DNA of 64,000 bases from the NCBI RefSeq assembly GCF_020740795.1, contig NC_067285.1, forward strand, positions 13,942,001 through 14,006,000, written 5' to 3'. The notes under the pieces are model-generated. The model was not told where the DNA came from, did not search any database, and was given only the letters and a program-made list of their open reading frames with translations. This DNA is from Apus apus (Eukaryota; Chordata; Aves; Apodiformes; Apodidae). Shown piece by piece: positions 46,028-58,760 of this stretch (its first letter is position 1; every line of letters starts with the position of its first letter). Position numbers and translations under genes: made by a program.

Positions 46028-46659
46028 AGGAACAGATGGACAAAAGCTTATATTTTAAAAGAGGTTCCATTTGTATAGAACCTGTACAATTTATGGTGTC
46101 AGTAGGACTGGGATTTGTAGGACCTAGGACTTGTTAGTTGTTGTTATAAAACTCGGCTTTGAGAACCTTAAGGTCTTTCTAGTAACATATTTGTGTCATG
46201 ATCATTGTGAGAATCCAAAGCAAGGTGTTAAAGCCATTAAACCACCTGGGATAACAGTGAGTTGCCTCCTAAACGTGGGGTTGCAAATCTTGCTTAAATA
46301 TTACATAGATACTTAGTAATTTTTTTTCCAGTAGAACTGAAATAGCATCTTAGTTTGAGGATTTGTTGTGACTAGTATATAACAAAGAAGCTGTTGATTT
46401 ATTTTCTTCTACACCAAACTCTGTGCTGTAGATTTTTCTACACTCAGTATAGGCCTTTGGTACTTCAGTAACTTCACCCCTGCTTCTCTAGTAATGTTTC
46501 ATTTCAGCCACTTTGCTCCATTAAATGTATGCAATTAGAAAAGCAAATGGCAAATTTGCTATCGCATCACTGAAGTATTTAGTTTCATAGACTTAAAAAG
46601 CAGAATTTGTTGCACCATGCTCTCCACACTATAATATATACCATAAGCATCAGAGAGAA
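46023..46659. other. Intronic, no feature recognised
   Basis: Nothing identifiable. Confidence 0.5.
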
Positions 46660-46910
46660 TAGGATGACCTTAATATTTGCATCCCAGACTAAATCGCCGC
46701 CTTGCAGCAGTTATTTCCCACTGAATAAAAAGTTTAATTTCACGCCCTGATTAGTGCTAGTATGTGCAGGTGGATATTTATTTTATGCAGCTAAACTAAT
46801 CTGCCTTGGCAAATTATGTGCCAGTCAGCAGAGCTATAATTCCTCATGAGTATTTGATACTAAATTATCATTCTCATTAGTAAGATAAAGGAGACTGTTC
46901 TGACCACAAA
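46660..46910. promoter_or_regulatory. Candidate conserved intronic enhancer
   Basis: A dense non-repetitive motif block contains the octamer ATTTGCAT at 46675-46682, CTAAATCGCCGCCTTGC (CpGs kept in AT-rich DNA), CGCCCTGATTAGTGC, CAGCTAAACTAATCTGCC and AATTATCATTCTCATTAG. The concentration of intact homeodomain, POU and E-box-like (CAGGTG) words exceeds that of the surrounding intron. Conservation is not testable here. Confidence 0.4.
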
Positions 46911-48199
46911 GTTTAGTTAGGCAAAGAGTTTCCTAACTAATCCTGGGAAGATACAAGAAACGTGCAGTGGCCTCAACATTCCCAATATTCTGCAGTGGTT
47001 TGTGATGTGGAAAGAGGTAAGGAAAATTTCAGAGGAAGAAAATAAAATTATTCTGTAGTTGTGTACTATCTCTAGAGGCAAGGTGGGAATGTACAGTGTT
47101 GGGAAGTTGCATCTGTAAGAGGTACCTAGTGAAAAAAAAAAAGTAACGGTGATCTTTGGAGCATTTCCAGTGGCCAACCAAGCTCTAATCTCTGTGCTGT
47201 AAATGGATTAAAAGATAGTTTTATTGTTTTCTTGTTATTTTCAGTGTTAGTAGCTACTGAGGTAGGGGAAAGAATGACTGAAGACTAGAAGTTAAATGGC
47301 AAAGGAAACTTCATGGTCTGTTCTCAGTTAAAATTCACTTCATGCTCTAAAAGCATTTAAAGTGGGGATCAGAAAGTATTTCCTGATGTATGAATGTTGT
47401 CTGGAAACACTTGGCAAGTGGATGTGTTGATCCATTGTATTGTTTTATTCGGATTTTATGTGCTGGTAGTTTGTATCATAAAGCTTGGTAATGATAAGTA
47501 CTGTTTTGTTTTTTTTTTTTCTGCAAGGAAAGTAATTTATACCTGGAGATTATGAATTTTCATTAAGAATTGAGTGAAGGAATTCCACTGACTCTTTTTC
47601 CATTTGTATAGGTGGATTTCTTGTCATACTCATTTTCTCAGTCATCACTGCAACAGTATTTAGGACATTTAAGACCAGCAAAACCAGCAAGCCAAGCAAC
47701 TTGATTTTGTTGTATTATAATTTTCATACTAAATTCAACAATGCAGATGAAATAAGCTGTTTCCTCACTTCTTGCTTACGTTGTGTCATCTCTGTGCTGG
47801 TGAGGTTTGTGTAATATTCAACCATTATTAGTGGCAAACTTAACTAGTGTTTCTAATACTCTATTTCCTTCAGTCTTCCTCATCTCCTTCTTTCTGCAAT
47901 TCAGGAGATGTTCAACAAGAGGTATTATATATTTTAAGTGATTTTGTACAGAAGGGATGTGTGTGTTTAGTGTGGAAACTGAAAATTACTTGTAGCAGAG
48001 TCCAGTGGCTGCAGCTAAAATAGTGCTCAGAATACAGTTAATAAGCAATAAAACAAGAATCTGTTTTCTTGAGAGGATGCCGATTAGTGCTGAGAAAAAC
48101 TTCTTGATCCCTCAGAAACTGTTGAAAATAAACATCCTGGGAGTTGCATTAAATATGTCCCTGCTTATTAAGCTACAATGCTTTCTAATGTTTTAAGGA
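46911..48199. other. Intronic, no feature recognised
   Basis: Nothing identifiable. Confidence 0.5.
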
Positions 48200-48300
48200 A
48201 CTCTGGTGTTGGACAAATACTACCCCTGCTTTGCAGAAAGAGAATGCTGAAGCTCAGAAATTTGCCTGGGGTCATGGGCTGGAGGAATTTGTGAAGGGTC
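48200..48300 (+). repeat. MIR-like SINE relic
   Basis: The order CTACCCCTGCTTTGCAGA, GAATGCTGAAGCTCAGAAAT, TTGCCTGGGGTCATGGGCTG parallels the MIR core (the 'TTTACAGA..GAAACTGAGGCTCAGA..TTGCCCAAGGTCA' type). It is strongly diverged. Confidence 0.5.
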
Positions 48301-50699
48301 ATATGGTAGACTGATAATAGAAGACAGAATAAAAAGAAACAAGTTCTTCTAATAGCTAGCCGTGTGCTTCTGACCATGTTTTGGTTAATTTTACAATTGG
48401 CTAGCCACCTGTTAAGATAACACATTTTATCATTAAACAAAATTAATTTAAAAAATGGCTTGAAACTGTCTGTTTTTAATGGAATCTGAATATTCTTAGT
48501 TTTAATCTGCCTCATGAGGCTTGTCTTTCTTCTGGGAAGTACATTGTTACATCATTAAAGTATCATCCCCTACTGAGAGAGAAATCGGTCCCATTCACTA
48601 AATGGCCATGCTGAAACAATGACAAGTATTTCTAAAAACTGCATTAAAATTCAGTTTTTTCCTCTTTTATCTGCAAGTTCTGTGGTTCCATTAGCCAATG
48701 GATGCTCAGCGTGTTTGCAGCTGCATGTGCATAGCCAAATTTGTCAGCTGTGGTGGCAGAAGGTTTGCGAAGTGGCATTGAAGAGTTTCCTTTTTAAATT
48801 ATTTCACTTTTCCACAATGATTTTGCTTGGAAGCAAATGATTGATCATAATTTTGTGCTCCCTAACTGCTTTTAATTCTCCTCTGTACTAAGAACTGGGA
48901 AACATCCGATTTAATTTTCCCTCCCCCCACTGCTGAAACAGGGTATGTGCATTCATCTTGATGAGAGCAGCAGGAAGGAGAGAATGAGGAAGAATGGGAA
49001 AACTCAGCAAGGGGTCTTTCCAGTGGTCTTGAGGGAAGGACAGAAGTGTTTACAGTCTGGAGCAGGAGCCATGCAAGCTCTTGGCAGAATCCACTGGAGT
49101 AACAAGTTTGGACTAGCAGAAGCAAAGAGCCTTAAGAGCTGCGTAGATTTCCTTTATCCCATGGTAAGATATGGACATGGTAAGACGTGGACATGTTGCA
49201 GGGACATACAATGAAGGAATGAAGAGGTTCCTAAGTGCAGTTGTATATTAGTTAGTGGAACAGTAGTAAGTGTATTTCTAACTGTGGTCTAAATAACCCG
49301 TCTTCAGAAGCACCTGGACCAAAAGATCTGAAGAATATTGTAGAAAGGGAGTCTGGGAGGTACCAGCCAATGCAGAACTCTGATACCATGTTTCTATCAT
49401 CTGGCACTATGCCTGTGTATGGATTCTCTTAGTTTTTATAAGTCTTCTTCCTGCTTGTTTCCAGCTAAGGACACAGTTATTTTTACAGATTGTATTTTTC
49501 AAGAGGATGGATTAAATGCTTAGGAGAAAGGTGATGGCTGTCTTTGTTTGGGTACAAAGCAGGGCTAGATTGGATTCTGGCTAGAAAAGAAAATGTTAAT
49601 GTTTCAAGATTTGCCCGTATAGGAACCAAAACAGCCTCTAGTTGTTTCAGAGAAACATGGCCTAGCATGGAAGTCTGTCATACAGTGTAGTCACTCTCCC
49701 TCTCTGCACACATTGTTTGCAATTTATTGTGAGAGCGATGCAGAACGGAACAGTGTTTGTGTGGGAGTTGCATTTAGTTCATGGATAGTTGGCCTTGAAT
49801 CCTCTCTGTTAGGAAGCTGCTGGCAATTCTCCAGGGAGGTTGTTCATTGGGTCTTCTCAATGCCCTTCCTTCTTATATGGCAAAGCTCTCAACTGGATTG
49901 TGAAATGCAGCCAGCTATCATTCATCTCCTGCAAATTAGAACAATGAGAAGGAGGTGCAGTTGGAATAAATGATGGATCAATCTTTTGTTTTAGAAGATG
50001 GGTCTTAGAAGCCTCTCAACAGTTTTTTTTAAGAATTCCAGTCAATGATAATACCCCCTTCAGATATGTCAGAAGGTGTTTTCTGTTGCTCATAGGTTCA
50101 AAAGAACAAAAATCTAAATTGACTGTTGATTTTCTTTTTGCAACTTTTTCCCTTTTTTTGTGCTCCTTTTGCCTGGGATGACTCCAGTGAAGTGTGTTGC
50201 TTTTGTACTTTGTCACAGCTGGGTTTTATAAACAAGCACAAATGTCCTGTAAGTTTTTTACTGACAAGAAGATATTCCTATATGTCTGTATCTCACTGAT
50301 CTTAAAATAAGACTTTATGCAGAGGCAAAGCAGTACAGACCCCATCAGTGAGAGGAAACATCTCCACATGGGATTGGAACAAGTCTTATGTTCAAGTCCA
50401 TTACTGGGAGAAGTGTACGCTCTGTCCCTTTTGCAACCTGCTTAAAGCAGTTCTTTAGAGAGTGGAATTGTCTCTGCTACTCCATTGTAGAGCTATTCTG
50501 AATCTGACTCCTATGAAAGCTAGAATCCTAATTCTTATTTTTCAGCTTAACTTCTTTCATGGCTAATTCATTCTCATTTGCTCTTGTGCTAATGTTGTCC
50601 TTGAGCTTAAACATCCCTTCTTACTCTCCTGTGTTCATCTGCATCTATTTGTGGAGAGCAATCATATTCTCCTCTGAGCTGAATCTGGTCAGGCCAAAC
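48301..50699. other. Intronic, no feature recognised
   Basis: No exon or named repeat. A short imperfect tandem of the type GGTAAGA-x-x-TGGACAT occurs near 49163-49196. Confidence 0.45.
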
Positions 50700-50739
50700 A
50701 AATTTTTTTACTTTTACTTTTACTTTTTTTTTTTTTTTA
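50700..50739 (+). repeat. TTTTAC-type repeat and T-rich tract
   Basis: Three ACTTTT units are followed by a run of T. This is a simple repeat. Confidence 0.85.
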
Positions 50740-53700
50740 AATTCTATGATGTTTCCTGTAACTCTTGATCATCTTAACAGATCATAAACAACTGCAGAAT
50801 TTGATTAATCTATCTGGAATGAGAGTGACTAGAGCTATACAGAATATTCTAGTAAAAGTTTATTTGTTCCTTGTACAAAAGCAGTATTCCTAATTTACCT
50901 CTTCTAGGAATTTTTCACTTTATACAATGTCAGATAGTAGTCTTTGCCATCTTCATGGCTGTGTCTTATTGGTGAACTGTCATGATCGAATGAGTAACAT
51001 ACTCCAGGGCCTCTTCCCCTCTTAGTTACTGAGTTTCTAGTTTACAATGGAAATAATGTTACTTTTTAATTTATGTAAGTCTTGTGTTGGTTCTGTTACT
51101 GAAGTTTACAAAATGCTATGTCCTATGTATTTATAATGTCTTTTAAACTTTGTCTTCAGCCAATTTCATTAGCACATTGGTAATTACTGGGTTATCTGAT
51201 GATATTTTAGTATTAATTTCAAGATTAATAATGAATTTCAACAAAGATCAATCTCTACACAACTTGATGGTTCTCTTTTGAAAATAGCCTGTGATCCTTT
51301 ACCCTTTTTAGTTTCTTATCCTCCTTACAAATCTGGAATTAATCCTAATCCTCTCCATTTTAACTAGTAACTTCCTACATGTCATCTATCAAATGCTTAA
51401 CTACTTCTAATTTGTCTGGACTTCAGTGATCTTCTTAAAGAAGGAGATTGGGCTGGTCTAGCACTAATTCTAATTTGTTCTAAATTGGGACTAGACTTAC
51501 TTAGACCTCCCATGGTGACTGCTTTGTGTTGGCAATAATTGTCAGTACTCGGTCTCAGTAGATTTCCTTTCTTGGGAGACATGACATACTGTCTGTGTTT
51601 AATTTTTTTTTTTTTTTTTCATTTCAAAGGTTGTCCAGTCAATTCCAGAATATTTTAGACTTATTCTAGTTAGTTTTCTTACTGATATTCTGTTTGGCAG
51701 TGCTGCCGAAGGCTGCATGTTAGGTATCTTCAACTGATTCTGTTGCCCTCACTTTAGTCTTGTGTCAGTCCTCTGAGACAGGCTTCTTTGATACTTGTTT
51801 TCTGTAGGAGTTTCCTCTAGTTAAGCAAAGCAGCATTTAAATCTTGTGTCACTCTCCAGGAGTTGAGGGCTGAACTCAGTACAGGGCTGTTTAGGTCAGG
51901 AAAGGAAATTTAATATATCTTGGTAAGTACTTGGACAATTAGTTATGGATTCCAAGTTGCTTATGAGAGGTAAATAGGTCCCACACTGTAACTGCAGCAC
52001 AGGACTTTGTGAGGGAAATTAATCAGGATATAATGGCCATTCCTGCAAAAAGGAAGTTTTTTGGTTACTTTATTGAACAGAAGTCGAGTTTGGCTTGAGT
52101 GCTGGAGTCTGCGCAGAAATGGAGTGCTCACTAGCTAACAGAAAATGTTGTTGAGTGCTGGAGACTGCTCTTGAGAGCATTTACATTTCTTTAGAAAAAA
52201 AAGAACTCCACTTATAAATTTGACTACTTAATATGTGAACTTCAGATTTCCCTTCAGGATAGTTAGCACAGACCTGTAACCTATCTGTTCTCCATACTTT
52301 TTGTGTGCTACATAATGTTCAGCAGATCAGGAAAGAGAAAGTAAGCAGTATAGGTTATTTTTCTGATTATGGAGATCATAGTTTTTCAGACTTTAGTTCT
52401 GTTCACATTTATTTTTTTCTTGAGTACAGAATTTTCTATTTCTGGTGTTCTGAATCTCAGTGAAAAATCAGAATCCAAGGTGAGCTTTCTGGCTTTTCTA
52501 TTGACTTTATGAAAAAGAGACAAGATGCTTAAGGCATCAACTTTTATTGATATCTAGACAAGCTTCTGTTTTATACATAATGCTTGCACTGTTGATGTCA
52601 CTGTTCTTGTTGCTTACTTACCTGCCACAAGCTCAGACGGTAGCATGAGAAATGTAGGTTCTTTTTTCTTGACCACAGATCTTGCAGTCTTGAAGAATGC
52701 TGAATTTCAGACCTAAAATGTCAAGTGGTTGCGGAATCAAGTAGGTTTTTACTAATGGGCACAAAAAGAATCTCTTTCCACTGTTGTAGTAAGCATGTTT
52801 GCAGAGCATGCTGTTACACAGTCCTTAGAGATTAATGGAGTGCCATCCTGGATCTCCACTTGGTTTGGAATGCTGTAAATTTGTATTCTTGTGAGAGGGT
52901 ATCCAGTTGTTTCATGTTACAAAAGTAGTTTTCCTGGTAGCTGCTGCTCTTGCAGGATGTGAAAACTTGTCTTTTTATCTGTCAGGGAATATAAATAGAT
53001 ATTCTCCAGTGCGAGTTCGTTTTCAGCAGATCTTGGTCATCTCACTCTAAACAGCTTCACTAAAGAACCAGGGTAGCCATGTTCGCCATGTGTGGTGAGT
53101 TCATTACATTTCCAGGCAGTCAGAGCCTACTGTTTGAGAGTGCTGTATCTATCTGAAGGAGTTTGATACAGACAGTGAGACCTGACAGTCAACTTACTCA
53201 GCGTTCATTCCTCCTCTAAAATCTCACAAAGGGCACACTGAAATATTGGCAGCTTATGGCTTCAGAATCAGAGAGCTCCTGCTTTTTTCTCTCCTAATAA
53301 GAATGAAAGAGTTTGAAATCCTGCCTTTGATTTTGTTGAATTGCAGCCCACAGATCTCACTGTGCTTTATTTTATGTACTACTTTGGACAGTGAATAAGG
53401 TATATATTTGGGCCATGAAGTTGTATATTCTGTAACAGGAATTCAATTTATTGCTGTAATGCATAGAAACTGATTAACAAGTTCTAGGCCACAGGGGATA
53501 TTTTCCTTTGCTGTGGAAGTCATCTCAACTGGACAGTCTTCACTGCAACTGGTCAGGCCCTCCCATGTCAGTGACTGACAGATCTAATTCTGCCTTTGTA
53601 GCCAAGAGCCTATTAGTTAATATAGTCATGAATGTTGTTACTCAGATGCAGCCTTCAGAGTATTAAAATGTATTATTCCTGTTTTTCACTTTATATTTAT

Positions 53701-56079
53701 CAAACAAAGTGTTATATCTAATGAATGCAATGTTACCGTCAAATAAATACTGCCTGTAGATCATAACTTAAAAGGAATGAAAATATGCGTAGCTTCACAG
53801 ATGCTTTGCAGTCACAGAGGGAGATGGGTTTAGCTTGCCTGTTTAAATTGTATGTGATAGAAACCCAGAGTGAATGTCCTCTCTGAGGGAAAAGGAAGCA
53901 TTATGGGTTATTTGGTCAGATTCATGAGATCCTTAGTACATATATATTTCATACAGGTTTCACTTTTTTTCCTCTCCCATTTCTTCTTACATGGAAGCAG
54001 ATGAAATGGAGAAGCAGCAGTACTGCCTCACAAGTACCATAGTAGGTTTCCTTTTATAATTATCATTCTTGACATATTTATCCTGTCTTATGGAAGTGAA
54101 GATGCAGATATTTAAGAACCCTTCTTGCACAAAAAAGCCTAATTTCCATTCAGTACTTAATTAGCACTTGTTTATGACATGGCATCTGATTTGATTTTCA
54201 AAACAAATTGCACAGTAAAGAGGCTGATATTTAAACTGTATAGTAACCACAGCTCCAGCTGTGACTCGAATATTGTAAGCCTTCAGGGGTTGTGTTTAGG
54301 CTTAGAAAATAGGAACTCAGGCCTGTAATTAAATGTCCTCTAAAAATCAGCCTTTGTAGGGAAGGAAAGAGGGTACCACTGAATTCTGAATTACTGAATT
54401 GTTTTCAGAAATCATCCTGTTGTTTTGAGTCTTACTAGGAACTGTGGAAATAAAATGGATTAAAAATGGAAGAGTAGATGACTAAAGGGAAAAAGTCAGG
54501 AGTTGCAGAAAAAAAGATGAGCAAAGTAAGCTATTCAGCTCATGAGTTTATAGACAATTGCAATACATATAATAATATAACTTAATCTATGGGTAATGTA
54601 TAGATTATAAGTTCTGTAGCCACCAAAAAGATTAAAGAGAAAGTAGACATTTCATATAGAGTAAAATTGCATTTCAGAACTGTGAGTCGCTGCTGGTTAT
54701 GGAATAAGCAGTCTGTGGTGATCGGAGGCTCATTTTTAAAACAAGCCCTCAATAATAAATGTGAAAGTCTTGGAAAAGGAAGTTGTCAGGGTTGTATTAC
54801 ATATTAATCACTCACCTAAATAAAAATGTGGAATAGTAATGAAACAGTGTGATAGAAGTTAGTGGCTATGGTGCTTTCAGAGTTACTTCTTGAGGTGGCT
54901 ACTGAAAGAGAGGAAAATTATGCTATCAGTCTGACTTCTAGTCATGGAAAATGCTGGAGCAGATGCCATGAGAAACTGTGCTTACGAATTATATTGAACA
55001 ATGAATGTAAATGGTGTGTGCTCATGAAAGTACAGAAATGAGTAGATCTTGCTGAACAATTAATTGTATTGCTGATAGAATTGCCTTGAATGAATCATAA
55101 TCATGGAAGATTTTACTGATTGTTAAACCACTGAAGCTTTCAAACAGGACAGTTACCTGTGTTCCAAATCTTTTAAAGGCTGGGGGAAGAGGGCAAATTC
55201 TATTTTATTTTTGTAAGTTACCAAGCATGTATGAGTTCCTCTTTGTAATTTTGTAGTAGTGTGTCTGCTGCCATTTGGACACGGCAATTTGGGAAGTTTT
55301 GACCAGATCTACTTATTGAATTGCTTTCCCTTGCTGAATGAGAAGTTCCTGGGTGTCATTCACAATGTGTCTAGGAGAACCACAGAAATGTAAAAATTAG
55401 GAGATTGGTTGTAAAAGTTTAGACAATGGTATGTTTGCATTAAAAGCTTGTGAGAGCTCCAAATATTTTAATAAGTTATACTTTTCTATTGGTGCTTACC
55501 TTTGATATGACTGGGGGCTTGTGTGTGTAAATATCCCACTTTAATGGTATAAGCAGCAGTATGAGGGTAATGACATGCTTTGTACTGGCAAAATTTGCTT
55601 CTCTTCTGTATAGTTTGTTTTCTTCTTAAATGAGGGTAGGCTTATCAACTATACAGACATACTTCACTGAGGGGACTTTTCAAGTATGGTGCTGAGGAAT
55701 GGGTGATGGGTCTTAGTTTCTCATTTCTATATTTAACTTGTAAGCATTGAAAAATAAATGGAGTTTACACTAGCTGCTAATCTGCTGAAAGTCCTGATTA
55801 GTTCTATTGCTAATACTCAAGGAACTTTGTTTCAAATTCACAAAGAACTGGTGTGGGTTAGAGTTGTCTAAATAGAAATACAGTGTTATCTTTGATATTT
55901 GAGACACTTTTGAATGAGAGTAATCCTGTTGATGGCATTAGACCTATTAACACACATTTTCAGGACCAAGGTCTTCAAATTAAATGGTTTAAGCCAGTGT
56001 CTTAAATCAATTACTCAAACTACTCTGGGCTGATAGGCTTTACAAATGTTAAGCAGCCTGCTGGTCCTAAGAGAAAGCT
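50740..56079. other. Intronic, no confident feature
   Basis: The part from about 50950 to 51600 has a texture that recalls an antisense ancient CR1/L3 LINE (for example ACACAACTTGATGGTTCTCT), but I cannot align it convincingly. A T run lies at about 51603-51620. Nothing else is identifiable. Confidence 0.4.
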
Positions 56080-56200
56080 TTGCTATTATCCTTTAATTTG
56101 TAGGTTGGGTGACAGAAACAGAAAGAAATTAAGTAATTTTTCACAGATGTTTTCTGTGATCATGGGCAGATCTGAGACTGGTATTCTGTCTCTTTCCCAT
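56080..56200 (+). repeat. MIR-like SINE relic
   Basis: GCTATTATCCTTTAATTTGT is followed by AGAAACAGAAAGAAATTAAG and TAATTTTTCACAGATG, then GGGCAGATCTGAGACTGG. This tracks the MIR core in sense orientation (the 'CTATTATCC..TTTTACAG..GAGGTTAAGTAACTTGCC..' type). Confidence 0.6.
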
Positions 56201-56274
56201 GGGTTTCTATAGTATTCTCGCTAAGACACATAGCACTTGATATAAGTTGCTTCCATTTTCAATGCACATCGAAA

Positions 56275-56400
56275 TGTCAGCAGTTCCTCAGCAAACCTGT
56301 GAGGTGGGTTAAATGAGTGTTGTCCTCATTTTACAGTAGTAGAGAGACTAACCACCCATGAAGCTAGTGCTGAAGTAAGGATTAGGTCTTGGAGCATGAT
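56275..56400 (+). repeat. Second MIR-like SINE relic in the same orientation
   Basis: AACCTGTGAGGTGGGTTAAA, TTGTCCTCATTTTACAGTAG and AGAGACTAACC follow the MIR core closely. The copy lies only about 75 bases after another MIR-like relic. Confidence 0.65.
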
Positions 56401-58589
56401 GCTTCTAGCTGTGTGTCCCCTAAAATGTAGTTTGTTAATGTGTTAAGCATTGCAAATCCAAACTCAGCAGGTGAATGCAGTAATCAGATATACTTGACTT
56501 TAATTTATCAGCACAATGATGGTTATTAAAATTCATGTTTAACTGAGATCACTGGCTAGGACGCCAGGACATAATGCTACTACTGCGTTGAAAGATTTTG
56601 GAGGTTTTCAATTCAAACTGGAGAGAGACAAAAATAACTGCTCTTCAAAGCATGTTGTAAAATCCCGTGTATGTACTTCTCTGTAGAGGCAAGGTTTTAG
56701 TCTGCTCTAGTTCTTGTTTCAATTTCAAATTCCAAGGCTGGAGTGCCTTCCCACCATAGGTGTGAAAGTTTGTCATTCAGGGGTGACAAACTTTTCCACT
56801 TCAACTATTTGGGTTTTTTTAGTGTTACAAGTACCAAGACAGACACAGTTTTTACAAACAAAATATTGTGCTGACACAAGGACAAATGGGGATAAACTCT
56901 CCTTGAACAGGGCTAATCTGAAAATGAGAAAGATGTTTCCAGCCTTTGAAGAGTGGTAGGAGCACACATCTGTTGGTTTGGAGAGGAACTACAGTGACTT
57001 AAGAAAGGGATTGTGAGGTAGTTTCCAGGATTAGGAGAGGTCTCTGGACTGGGTGTCCACAGATGTTCTCTCTGGTCCTGCTGCTTTTTTTTCTGTGGGG
57101 GTGGGAAAGAGTTGAATCCACTTGGTTGTGAAAGTATCTTTTTTCTAACTGTAGATTATATATATCTTGTGCTTCCAGAGCAATTGGATGTCTTGCCTTT
57201 TCCTCAACTCAATAAAGCATGAAAACAATAAATGGGGAGGAGATTGTATTTGTCTTTCAGTTTGAGGTGTAATTTATGGCTATGTGTGAGTATAGTTTCC
57301 TGTTACCCTGGTATTAAGGCTGCACCTCTTCAGGGATTTTCCTTAATCTTTTCATGTTGTCCAGTGTCTGGTCTGAACGTGTTGAGGATGGTGGCTGTAA
57401 AAACATTCTCATAGCTTGACTGCTGCAGTTTTGACACCATTTTGCTTTATGTAGTGGCAAAAGCATTAATGACCATTAGCCTCTGCTACAGCACCCACCA
57501 CAGAGGTGTATTTATCCAAGTGTATTTGTGTGGAAATATTATAGAAATACCTATATATACTGAATTGAAATGTATAAAGGTGGAAATCATGAGAACGGTG
57601 GTGGCTTTGTTGGAAAAGTGTTCCTAAAGCAGCTCATATCAGAGGAATAAACAGGAACTAATCCGGGGACTAAACCTTCATATGTGGTTAAAAAAATCTG
57701 CATTGTTTAAAATGCTCCAGAGTTTAGATTTAGGATAGCTAGGTCCCAGTGTAAAAGGAGGTCTCTCTTTATGTCTATTCTCTCCTAGCCCCGAATACAC
57801 ATGCCAAAAGATGGATTCCAACTTATATCTTCTGGATACCAAGCATGGCTAAAGCAGGTTGGACTGTATTATTGTTATTCATCTCATGTAAGGGACCGTG
57901 TTGGACACCTGTGATTGTCTCATTAGTGAAGTACATAAATGAGGGTGTAATGAAGTTACAGTGCCATGTTAGTTGATACCCCTCATAGCCATCTCTGTTT
58001 TGTGTTTATGCATGCTGTGTTTGTATAACATTTTCTCACCAGTCTTACGAATGTGCACTTCCTGTACATAAAAGTTCAAAATGCAGTCACCTGAAAGTGA
58101 AAAGGGTTGGAGTGTGAAAAGAAATCTGCAACAAGAGCTCAAATTACAGAATTAAAATGAGCCTTCAAACACAAAGCTGCATGGTGGTGGTGCTGGTAAT
58201 AATGGGGAGGCCACTGGGTTAAAACTCAAGAGAATTGCATCTAGCATCTAATTCAGATCTGCCTGGGTGAAACAAGTATGGACACCTACATCACATAACA
58301 ATTGTGCAGTTTGACACAGTCTGACACTGTGGGGACTCCCCACTCGGAAGTGGCCTAATGTTATATTACTCTGGCTATTATTAAAGGCCAGGCTTTAGAT
58401 GTCTCAGCAGTCTGCCTCTAGCAATTGCTGTCAGCTTTTCACTTTTGTGAGTGAAAAATCCCCCTTCAGAAAAAAATAGCTTAATTTACAAATTGCCTGT
58501 ACAAATCTCTTCTCTCATGAAGATACATGTATGATGAACCCTGTGTCCTTGAGAATACATGGTTTAAAGTTGCTGTTTTTGTAGAAAGC
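56401..58589. other. Intronic, no feature recognised
   Basis: Nothing identifiable. Confidence 0.5.
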
Positions 58590-58760
58590 CAGAATGATTG
58601 TGTTGTTATGGCAACAAAAACTGTAAATATGAAAACAGCACAGATAAGCTGCATCCTGTTGTCGTGGCAACGTGTGAAATGATGGAACGTGGTGAAGGGA
58701 TCTATGGTACTGTGAGCCCAACAGAAACAAAGAGCCGAGTCACGTGCAGAGTGAGCGAAC
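58590..58760. promoter_or_regulatory. Candidate regulatory element with two RFX X-box-like sites
   Basis: GTTGTTATGGCAAC (58602-58615) and GTTGTCGTGGCAAC (58658-58671) each resemble the palindromic RFX X-box GTTGCCATGGCAAC. The first differs at one position and the second at two. Their starts are 56 bases apart, in the same orientation. An E-box TCACGTG follows at 58740-58746. The sequence between and around them is non-repetitive. RFX factors drive ciliary and other genes. Binding is inferred. Confidence 0.5.

Noticed and set aside
50950..51600. Possible antisense ancient CR1/L3 LINE
   Set aside because: The texture is suggestive, but I could not align a convincing ordered series of consensus blocks.
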